NCBI GenBank assembly: GCA_025997275.1
Contig: BNUJ01000004.1
Location: 1 to 27,903, forward strand
Origin: Deferribacterales bacterium
Lineage (GTDB): Bacteria > Chrysiogenota > Deferribacteres > Deferribacterales > JAISNW01
DNA: 27,903 nt
Direction of reading: 5' to 3'
Under the pieces are notes generated by a model that ran no database searches, was not told the DNA's origin, and worked only from the letters and a program-made list of their open reading frames with translations. The translations under genes were made by a program, and so were the position numbers. This document shows, piece by piece, positions 1-7,487 of the stretch (the first letter of the stretch is position 1; each line of letters begins with the position of its first letter).

Positions 1-349
1 TAGTAAATTCAACTATTTTTTTGCGTTCTTCGGTCACGCTCATGCCTGCTGCAATAAAATCGCCCTTGTCTGTGTTGACAGCGTCTATTAGCAAGTCAAA
101 ATTCATATCAATGATTTCTAGCTGAACGCCTAGCTTCTCAGCTATGAGCTTGCCAAGTGCTATGTCCAGCCCATCAAAACCGTTCCCTTTAACGTATTCA
201 TAAGGGGGGTATGTAGCATTGGTAAGCATTCTTATCTTGCCCGCTTTCTTAATGGCAGCAATGCTACCGGGCTTACCTTCGCCTTTGCTACAAGACACCA
301 GCGCAAAAGCAAGACACATCGCTAATACTACAAGTAATAACTTCTTCAT
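1..349 (-). CDS. Amino-acid-type ABC transporter solute-binding lipoprotein (3'-truncated by window edge)
   Basis: Reading the minus strand from an ATG at 349 gives 116 codons with no stop before the window edge. The product starts with a signal peptide (MKKLLLVVLAMCLAFA) and a lipobox LVSC with Cys at residue 20, so it should be a lipoprotein. After that come features of the SBP_bac_3 family (periplasmic binding proteins for polar amino acids and related solutes): KIRMLTNATYPPYEY, GFDGLDIALGKLIAEKLGV and a segment ending SVTEERKK. It would capture the solute and hand it to an ABC permease encoded outside the window. A GGAGG ribosome site lies about 8 nt upstream. Family assignment is firm; the substrate cannot be read from this half of the protein. 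Confidence 0.88.
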   Translation of the reverse strand, partial: MKKLLLVVLAMCLAFALVSCSKGEGKPGSIAAIKKAGKIRMLTNATYPPYEYVKGNGFDGLDIALGKLIAEKLGVQLEIIDMNFDLLIDAVNTDKGDFIAAGMSVTEERKKIVEFT

Positions 350-379
350 AATAAAATCCTCCACAAAGTAATTGTTAGC

Positions 380-409
380 AAGATATACCTGCAAACCCTA
401 ATTAGTCAA
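380..409 (-). promoter_or_regulatory. Sigma-70-like promoter for the solute-binding lipoprotein gene
   Basis: On the minus strand, TTGACT (404-409) is followed by TATATC (382-387, 16-nt spacer) or TATCTT (380-385, 18-nt spacer). It sits about 30-40 nt upstream of the start codon. The rest of the gap to 544 holds C7/T7 runs (about 431-444) and a small inverted repeat (TTGTGC 443-448 / GCACAA 459-464); I see no gene there. Confidence 0.5.
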
Positions 410-544
410 CAATAATTTTTTTCTTGATAACCCCCCCTTTTTTTGTGCTATAGCTCACGCACAATTAGTAGATATGAGGGAATTAGGCTGGTAGGAGTTC
501 TTTATGTGTATATGTTATGTATATATTTAAGGGATGTTCTATTT

Positions 545-877
545 CTAATTAACAGTGATACTATTATCAGCTTCCACTGGATGCAAGAGCATTGATGCCG
601 CACGCACATCTAGCAGATGGTCTAGCATGCGCGTCCTGCGCGCCTCTAGCCCCCGTATCTCTTCATCGTAGGTGTGTATCATATTCCTAAAGAATTCTAG
701 CACTTTTTTGAAATAGAGCCTGTCCTCACGTCCATTCGGAATATTATTGACAACAACATCTAACTCCTTCTTCAACAGACCGACAAAGGCGCGGATAGAG
801 GCTATGCGCTGCTCCGTGAAGTCAGACTCCCCGATTATGAACACTTCAAGTAATGTTTCAGCTCTCTGATTTATCAA
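545..877 (-). CDS. Hypothetical small helical protein, 110 aa
   Basis: I do not recognise this protein. It has no signal peptide or membrane segment. It is rich in charged residues and Leu/Ile in helix-like spacing (for example FVGLLKKELDVVV and EEIRGLEARRTRMLDHLLDVR), so an all-helical fold or short coiled coil is likely. The start is a TTG at 877, supported by a GAGGG ribosome site 6 nt upstream; there is no better start in frame. It lies 109 nt downstream of the receiver-domain gene on the same strand and may be co-transcribed with it. A small adaptor or chaperone-like partner is possible, but that is only a guess. Confidence 0.55.
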   Translation of the reverse strand: MINQRAETLLEVFIIGESDFTEQRIASIRAFVGLLKKELDVVVNNIPNGREDRLYFKKVLEFFRNMIHTYDEEIRGLEARRTRMLDHLLDVRAASMLLHPVEADNSITVN

Positions 878-986
878 GGTCTGCCCTCACGTTGCTAGCA
901 GTCCTTGCTTAAAATTATTAGTAGAGCATATCCCATTGCCCTGTCTTACTGTATCGGGATAACAGAGAAAACCTTTAATGAAATTT

Positions 987-2447
987 CTACTTAGCTCCCT
1001 TAATTAATTTCAACTCTTCCCTGACAAGTCTTTCAGCTAGTTCAGGCACTAATTTATTAACGGTTTCACTGACCTTGCTAGTCAAAGCATCTGCAACAGC
1101 TTTCTCTAATAGGTTCTTGCTCGCCGATTGACCTAGCAACCCGACTAAATCTTCCTGCGATAGCGCAATGGTAAGTGCTCCAGCACCCGCCGCCTGCTGC
1201 ACACCAGATGCCACAGCTACAGACGTAGATAGAGCAGGAACATGTTCGCCACCCATAATCGGCTCGCCCCCGCTGTTCTTCGCTTCTAAATAACCACGAT
1301 TCACTTCGTCAAACAAACTCATCAGCTCTTCACGCTCACCAGTGGCAGCAGCACGAATAGTTTCAGAATATTCTCCGCTCCATAGTCTTTCTGCCTCATC
1401 ATCCGCCTCACGCTCCGCATCAGATGTCGTAAGAACGCCCCTTCTTTGTGCTTGCTCGGGTAGCGGTTGAGGCATTTGCTGCTGTGGCTGTTGTTGTTGT
1501 GGAACAGGCTGCACCTTTTCTGTCTCTTCAAATGGCGTAGTTTGAATAGCTTGCAGGCTATGTTGCAGTTTATCAAGCATTTCCTGCTCTAGCTCACCAG
1601 CTATCTCGCCGGTAATCTCCCCGATAGCCATATCTTCTGTCTCAAATAAATTTTCCACTTTGGGTGCATCTTTTTGGACAAACTTGTCTAAATCGTCATC
1701 GCTAAATAACGTGCCCTGCTCCTCCTTGGGTGCATCTTTTTGGACAAACTTGTCTAAATCTTCATTGCTAAATAATGTGCCCTGCTCCTCACTGCCTATA
1801 ACGGTAGCTTCAAAATCCGCCGCACTGGCAGACTGCAAATCAAGCTCGTTAAGCGATACCAGCCCCTCGCTGGGTTCACCAGCGACCATGCCTTCTAACA
1901 AACTTTCATTTATATAGACATTGCCATCGCCAGACGTTATATCATCAGTGCCAAATATCGCCACATTACCATCAGTGCCGAAATCTTGTGCCTTCACAGA
2001 CTCTCCCACATTCTCCGAGCTACTCTTTTTGTCGGAGCTACTAGAGTTGTTGTAGTGATAACCCTTGCGCACCATAATTTTATCAAGAACTTGGTTAATA
2101 GTGATAGAGTTAAAAGGCTTAACAAGATAGTCATCTATGAGCGCATGTTCTATATCCATATCAACAAACTGCTCGTAAGCCCCAACCAATAGTATTATGC
2201 CAACTTTGCCACCCAATGCACGCAATGCCACAAAGAAATCTTGCGAAGCCTCCGCAAATAGCCTGCTATCAATCATTACAACAGACAAGTTTGGGTCGCT
2301 TATTAAAGATAAGGCATCAGCAGTGTTGAACGCACTTATGAGGCTAAAGGTGCGCTTGTCAACAATAAGCTCCACTATCTTGTGGATAGTAGCACTGTCA
2401 TCTATCAAGAGCACATTCTTGCGCTCTACATTGGTAGTATTAGACAT
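987..2447 (-). CDS. Response-regulator receiver protein with long acidic linker and C-terminal helical tail
   Basis: Residues about 10-125 form a receiver domain: acidic pair D16/D17, phosphoacceptor D60 in VVMIDS, and K110 in LVKPF. The usual beta-4 Ser/Thr position reads LLVGAYE, so the switch Thr seems replaced. Residues about 130-350 are a low-complexity, acidic and Gln/Pro-rich linker with a tandem 22-residue repeat (EEQGTLFS...DLDKFVQKDAPK, twice). The last 50 residues form an amphipathic helical tail with VPELAERLVREELKLIK. That tail resembles those of deltaproteobacterial receiver proteins and, more loosely, the C-terminus of PopZ/DUF2497 proteins (recalled, not searched). There is no DNA-binding or enzymatic output domain, so it probably works by protein contacts or oligomerisation. 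It starts 51 nt after AT1 ends; no clear Shine-Dalgarno site is visible. Confidence 0.8.
   Translation of the reverse strand: MSNTTNVERKNVLLIDDSATIHKIVELIVDKRTFSLISAFNTADALSLISDPNLSVVMIDSRLFAEASQDFFVALRALGGKVGIILLVGAYEQFVDMDIEHALIDDYLVKPFNSITINQVLDKIMVRKGYHYNNSSSSDKKSSSENVGESVKAQDFGTDGNVAIFGTDDITSGDGNVYINESLLEGMVAGEPSEGLVSLNELDLQSASAADFEATVIGSEEQGTLFSNEDLDKFVQKDAPKEEQGTLFSDDDLDKFVQKDAPKVENLFETEDMAIGEITGEIAGELEQEMLDKLQHSLQAIQTTPFEETEKVQPVPQQQQPQQQMPQPLPEQAQRRGVLTTSDAEREADDEAERLWSGEYSETIRAAATGEREELMSLFDEVNRGYLEAKNSGGEPIMGGEHVPALSTSVAVASGVQQAAGAGALTIALSQEDLVGLLGQSASKNLLEKAVADALTSKVSETVNKLVPELAERLVREELKLIKGAK
1660..1791 (-). repeat. Two tandem 66-bp repeats inside the receiver-protein gene
   Basis: Units 1660-1725 and 1726-1791 differ at only a few positions and encode a duplicated 22-residue acidic module. 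Being exactly in frame, the duplication lengthens the linker without breaking the gene. Confidence 0.9.
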
Positions 2448-2498
2448 AGTATAGCGAGCATATCACAAATAATAAAAAAAAACTATATTAAATTAGAC

Positions 2499-5400
2499 TT
2501 AAAAGTTCCATGTGAATTGCAAGCTACCAGAGATGCCTTCACGCTTTCCCGTTGCTAGGTCTATATCAAAACTAGTAGATATAGGGAAACGCTTAGGTTT
2601 TAGAGCAAAACCAATACCGCCCACTATAGTATCGCCTATCTGACTTGGCACTTCAATCTCACGATTACGTATAGTAGCCTTAGCCTTGCTAGTATATTCA
2701 TGCTCATAAGCTATATTAGCGGACAAACTAAATGCCTCACTAATGTTCACCAGCGCCCTAACGCCTGCACGCGTGAGGACAGACAATATATCTTGAAACT
2801 CTATATCTTCCTCATATATATTAACACTATCGCCCGTCTGCTTAGTTAGAAATTGCTTAACAGACGGTGTTATTGAAACCCTGTCCCAGATAAGCAAGCT
2901 ATAACCTATACCAACATGCCCAGCAATATAATTGGCAGAGGTATCAAACTCCACAGGCTCAATAAAGTCGTCTGATTTATAGTGCGTCTCAGTCTGTCCG
3001 CCCCTGACAGAGCTTTCAACAAACAGCCCGCTTGCAGCTTGGAGGCGCACCATAGCACCTACGCCCATATATCTAGTATTGCCCTCCCCCATTATAGGCG
3101 GGTCGGCAACAAAACTATTATGCGAGTTATAGGTCGCCGTCCCATACTCTAAAAACTCGCCCAGCACTAGCTCCCATAGCCCCAAATGACGTTTCCTTGC
3201 AAGCCCCGCAGCGACTGAATACCCTAACGTATCAATATAAGAACCTGTGTTATAGCGCATACTGTTACCGCTAACAACCGCGAATACATCTAACTTCCCC
3301 TTATCTGCAAGCCCTCTTATATTCTGTAAGGCATTTTCAACAGAGGTATTCGCACCGAGCTGCAATGCCGCAAAACCTGCCAGAAAGCCCTCTGATAATG
3401 ATATTATTTGTGGATTTATCCCACCACCAAGAACAAGTCCGTAGAGCGTGTTGTTATCGTCCTCATACATCATCGTTGCTTTGTAGCTCCTAGACACTCC
3501 AAGTCTAATAGGCATAACACTCCCAGCAGCAGGACCGCCTGTCAAATTGTCCGCTGTAACAATGTTAATCCTATCTCCGCTTTCAAAGAATGGCGCAGTT
3601 ACCTTAAGTTTTAACGTAGTTCCAGCAAGCTGAACGTTTCCAGTTGATGTAATCGTATAGTCTCTGCCATTAACTGTTAGGTTGAATATATAAAATTTAG
3701 TTATGTCATTAACATTTATTGGAGCATTTACGTCTATTATATTTCTATACATAGTATTACTGCCGCCTTTAATATCGGCAGTTGTGAAATCGCCACCATT
3801 TATGGTCAGCGTGTTGTAGCTGGATAAAAAAGCTGTGCCGACTACCACTGATGAGGTGAACGTCCCTCCCCCTATTATTATCACATTATTGGTTGCGCTT
3901 GAGTTGTCGCTCCCATCAGTCCAGCCACCATATAGGTTGTCTATCACCGCACTAGGGTTATTTATTACAATAGTATTATTGTCTGCTATGCCAGCAGTAG
4001 CCGTTGTATAACCGCCATAAGCAGAACCAATACTTAAACTGCCACCACTCTGTATATCTAATCTATTGTCGCTGGCGTTGGACGTGCCATAACCAACGTA
4101 GATGTCGTTAAGTGTCCCTCCTGTTATGAGAGCAGTGTTATTAGTTGCACTGCCATTATCAGTCCAGCCACCATAGACATTGCCACCAATAGTGCCTGCT
4201 GATATTATACCTACAGAGTTGCCGCTCACATCGCCATTATGAGTAGAAGCTCCATATATATCGCCAGTTGCGCTGCTATTGCTTAATTGAGCATAGCTGT
4301 CATAAACACTACCCGTAGCACTCCTGCTCCCATACACATCACCGGTGATAGTGCTGTTGCTCAGCTGAGCGTAGTTGTTTGTAGCGTTGCCAGTGTTGCT
4401 GTAGCCACCATAGACACTGCCAGAGGTATGACTGCCGTTAGCATTAAATATTACGTAATTGCCACTTGCCGTATTGTTTTCCGTCCAGCCGCCGTATATG
4501 TTGCCACCAGCACTAGAATTGCTATTCAGCAGAACCCAGCTATTAGTGGCACCGCTAGTAGCTCTGCTACCATATATATTACCAGATATAGTGCCGTTAC
4601 TCAGCTGAACGTAGCTGTTAAATGCACTGCCGTTATCAGTCCAGCCACCATAGACATCGCCAGTTACGCTGCTATTGCTTAATTGAACATAGCTGTTATA
4701 AACACTGCCCGTAGCACTCCTGCTCCCATACACATCACCGGTGATAGTGCCGTTACTCAGCTGAACGTGGTTGTTTGTGGCGTTGCCAGTGTTGCTGTAG
4801 CCACCATAGACACTGCCAGAGGTATGACTGCCGTTAGCACTAAATATTACATAATTATTACTCGCCGTATTGTTTTCCGTCCAGCCGCCGTATATGTTGC
4901 CAGTAGCACTAGAATTATTATCCAGCTGAACCCAGCTATTAGTGACACCGATAATAGCTCTGCTACCATATATATCACCAGATATAGTGCCGTTATTTTG
5001 CTGAACGTAGTTGTTAGATGCCGTGCTGTTATCAGCCCAGCCACCATAGACGCTAATGTTTGCAGTGATATTCTCTAAATAAACACCATTTCTTGAAACT
5101 GCCCCAATATCAGCCCAGCCACCATAGACGCTACCACCGACAGTGCCGTTACGTAAGCTAACATTGTTATTGCTCGCACTGATGGTGGCTTTACCGCCAT
5201 AGATACTGCCTGTAATGTTGCCTCCATTGGTATCAACAATGTTGCCAGTTGCGCTGCCACTAGTCGCGCTGCCACCATATATACTACCAGATATAGTGCC
5301 GCTACTCAGCTGAACGTAGCTGTTAGTTGCAGTGCCATTATCAGTCCGGCTACCATAGACATCGCCACCAATAGTGCCTGCTGATATTATCTCTACAGAG

Positions 5401-7487
5401 TTGCCGCTCACATTGCCATTTTGATTAGAAGCTCCATATACATCGCCAGTTACGCTGCTATTGTTTAATTGAACATAGCTGTTATAAACACTACCCGTAA
5501 CACTCCTGCTCCCATACACATCACCGGTGATAGTGCCGTTACTCAGCTGAGCGTAGTTGTTTGTAGCGTTGCCAGTGTTGCTGTAGCCACCATAGACACT
5601 GCTATGATTGCCGCCAGCATCTACATAATTGCCACTTGCCGTATTGTTTTCCGTCCAGCCACCATAGACGTTGCCACCAGAACTGCCATACATCATAACG
5701 TAGCTATTAGTGGCACCGCTAGTAGCTCTGCTACCATATACACTACCAGATATAGTGCCGCCAAGCGACTCAACGTAGTTGTTAGTTGCACTGCCATTAT
5801 CAGTCCAGCCACCATAGGCATCGCCACCAATATTGTCAGACACCCGAACCCAGCTATCAGCAACATCTCTAGTAGCTCTGCTACCATATACACTACCAGA
5901 TATATCGCCGCCAATCGCCCAAACGTAGTTGTTAGTTGCACTGCCATTATCAGTCCAGCCAGCATAGACATCGCCACCAACATCGCCATACATCAGAAAC
6001 CAGCTATCAGTAACATCGCCACTAGCTCTGCTAGCATATACACTACCAGATATAGTGCTGCCGCTACTCAGCTGAATCCAGTTGTTAGTTGCACTGCCAT
6101 TATCAGTCCAGCCACTATAGACATCGCCACCAATAGTGCCTGCTGTTAACGCTATATTTACAATATTGCCGCCCACATTGCCATTATGAGTAGAAGCTCC
6201 ATATACATCGCCAGTTACGCTGGTATTATCGAATAATCGAACAATGTTGCCACCCGAGCCACCTGTAGCACTCCTGCTCCCATACACATCACCGGTGATA
6301 GTGCTGTTGCTCAGCTGAACAAGGTTGACTGAGGCGTTGCCAGTGTTGCTGTAGCCACCATAGACGCTACCAGAGGTATGAGTGCCGTTAGCATTAAATA
6401 TTACCTCATTGAAACTTGCCTCACCGTTTTCCGTCCAGCCGCCGTATATGTTGCCACTAGCACTAGAATTGTTATCCAGCGTAACCCGACCATGGGCACC
6501 GCTAGTAGCTCTGCTACCATATATACTACCAAATACAGTGCCGTTATCGAGCGTGATTACGTTGATGTATGCCATGCCGTTATCAGCCCAGCCACCATAG
6601 ACACTACTGTTTGCAGTGAAATTCTTTAAATAAACAACACTGCTTTCAGCTGTCCCGTTATCAGTCCAGCCACCATAGACGCTACTGTTTGCAATAATAT
6701 TCTCTAAATAAACATGATTGCTTTGAGCTTTCCCAGTATCAGCCCAGCCACCATAGACGCTAACACCGATAGTGCCGTTACGTAAGTTGACTTCGTTATT
6801 TCTCGCATCGACGGTGGCTTTACCGCCATAGATACTGCCTGTAATGTTGCCTCTATAGGTATCAACAATGTTGCCATTCGCGCTGCCATTATCGCTAAAC
6901 CCGCCATAAACACTGCCATTTATAGTAGAGGCGTTATCCGCATTGGCAGAGGCATTATTCACAGTGACTCTATTGGTTGTTGCATTTCCGCTATGCGCCG
7001 TTCCCAGCACCGCCCCGCCGATTACGTCACCGTTAATAGTTGTTCTGTTGTCAATATTAACAACATTGCCACTCACCTGACCAGCACTGCTACCTATACT
7101 AATGCCACCAGCTAGCCTTGTGGCTGTGATTGTAATGTTACCATATATATGAAGGGTGTCGTTGCTAACGTTATCCGTAGTTGTCCCATCATTGCTACCA
7201 GCGGACAACGTTTTGCCAGTGAGGATTGAATTTTCACTAATATTGAGTTCAACACCAGTCCACGTCCAAACAGTGTCAAACCTAGAGCCTATAACATAAG
7301 TTCCACCGCCAAACGAGTATGTAAAATTATCGTTCAAGTTATAGGCAACATTCGGAATCGTGTATGTCACAGCAAACGCAGGGACAACAAATAGAACAGC
7401 AAAGACTAAAGAGAGCGCAAGCCCTACCAGCATACACCTAGAACGAAACTTGCCTAACAGCTCATCATTATTTATTAGCCTTAACAT
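2499..7487 (-). CDS. Autotransporter AT1 with large YGG-repeat passenger
   Basis: The predicted protein has 1662 aa. An extended signal peptide (residues 1-39, ending VVPAFA before VTY) is followed by a beta-helix-like passenger. About 39 repeats of roughly 26 residues fall between residues about 190 and 1190, alternating GGWTDNG-type and GSRATSG-type turns. A linker and the SLSEGFLAGF segment (about 1366) precede a C-terminal autotransporter beta-barrel (about 1380-1662). It ends exactly in an aromatic residue (LQFTWNF), the usual outer-membrane insertion signal. I chose the ATG at 7487 rather than an in-frame start at 7538: it overlaps the AT2 end by only 20 nt, has AAGG 7 nt upstream, and gives a sensible signal peptide. 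The likely role is surface display (adhesion or antigen); the ligand is unknown. Confidence 0.85.
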   Translation of the reverse strand: MLRLINNDELLGKFRSRCMLVGLALSLVFAVLFVVPAFAVTYTIPNVAYNLNDNFTYSFGGGTYVIGSRFDTVWTWTGVELNISENSILTGKTLSAGSNDGTTTDNVSNDTLHIYGNITITATRLAGGISIGSSAGQVSGNVVNIDNRTTINGDVIGGAVLGTAHSGNATTNRVTVNNASANADNASTINGSVYGGFSDNGSANGNIVDTYRGNITGSIYGGKATVDARNNEVNLRNGTIGVSVYGGWADTGKAQSNHVYLENIIANSSVYGGWTDNGTAESSVVYLKNFTANSSVYGGWADNGMAYINVITLDNGTVFGSIYGSRATSGAHGRVTLDNNSSASGNIYGGWTENGEASFNEVIFNANGTHTSGSVYGGYSNTGNASVNLVQLSNSTITGDVYGSRSATGGSGGNIVRLFDNTSVTGDVYGASTHNGNVGGNIVNIALTAGTIGGDVYSGWTDNGSATNNWIQLSSGSTISGSVYASRASGDVTDSWFLMYGDVGGDVYAGWTDNGSATNNYVWAIGGDISGSVYGSRATRDVADSWVRVSDNIGGDAYGGWTDNGSATNNYVESLGGTISGSVYGSRATSGATNSYVMMYGSSGGNVYGGWTENNTASGNYVDAGGNHSSVYGGYSNTGNATNNYAQLSNGTITGDVYGSRSVTGSVYNSYVQLNNSSVTGDVYGASNQNGNVSGNSVEIISAGTIGGDVYGSRTDNGTATNSYVQLSSGTISGSIYGGSATSGSATGNIVDTNGGNITGSIYGGKATISASNNNVSLRNGTVGGSVYGGWADIGAVSRNGVYLENITANISVYGGWADNSTASNNYVQQNNGTISGDIYGSRAIIGVTNSWVQLDNNSSATGNIYGGWTENNTASNNYVIFSANGSHTSGSVYGGYSNTGNATNNHVQLSNGTITGDVYGSRSATGSVYNSYVQLSNSSVTGDVYGGWTDNGSAFNSYVQLSNGTISGNIYGSRATSGATNSWVLLNSNSSAGGNIYGGWTENNTASGNYVIFNANGSHTSGSVYGGYSNTGNATNNYAQLSNSTITGDVYGSRSATGSVYDSYAQLSNSSATGDIYGASTHNGDVSGNSVGIISAGTIGGNVYGGWTDNGSATNNTALITGGTLNDIYVGYGTSNASDNRLDIQSGGSLSIGSAYGGYTTATAGIADNNTIVINNPSAVIDNLYGGWTDGSDNSSATNNVIIIGGGTFTSSVVVGTAFLSSYNTLTINGGDFTTADIKGGSNTMYRNIIDVNAPINVNDITKFYIFNLTVNGRDYTITSTGNVQLAGTTLKLKVTAPFFESGDRINIVTADNLTGGPAAGSVMPIRLGVSRSYKATMMYEDDNNTLYGLVLGGGINPQIISLSEGFLAGFAALQLGANTSVENALQNIRGLADKGKLDVFAVVSGNSMRYNTGSYIDTLGYSVAAGLARKRHLGLWELVLGEFLEYGTATYNSHNSFVADPPIMGEGNTRYMGVGAMVRLQAASGLFVESSVRGGQTETHYKSDDFIEPVEFDTSANYIAGHVGIGYSLLIWDRVSITPSVKQFLTKQTGDSVNIYEEDIEFQDILSVLTRAGVRALVNISEAFSLSANIAYEHEYTSKAKATIRNREIEVPSQIGDTIVGGIGFALKPKRFPISTSFDIDLATGKREGISGSLQFTWNF
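3900..6920 (-). repeat. 39-unit ~78-bp coding repeat array in the AT1 passenger
   Basis: The core motif is G-(S/D/N)-(V/I)-Y-G-(G/S)-(W/Y/R)-(T/S/A)-x-x-G, usually 26 residues apart (range 24-28). I counted 39 Tyr-containing turns. GGW and GSR types often alternate, followed by (T/S)NN(Y/W)V-type strands. The regular spacing suits a parallel beta-helix. Confidence 0.85.
4285..5076 (-). repeat. Higher-order 396-bp tandem duplication within the AT1 repeats
   Basis: Block 4285-4680 is repeated at 4681-5076 with high identity. The offset of 396 bp is 132 residues, or five passenger repeats (26+26+28+26+26). Related, shorter copies begin near 5467 and 6235. Expansion by whole multi-repeat blocks on top of single repeats is clear. 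Confidence 0.85.

Noticed and set aside
443..464. Terminator hairpin for the 110-aa gene
   Set aside because: On the minus strand the 6-bp stem is followed by A and G runs, not by T.
4287..6149. Long plus-strand open frames (131, 131 and 226 codons) opposite AT1
   Set aside because: They are antisense shadows of the AT1 repeats; their mutual similarity follows from the repeats, and they lack ribosome sites.
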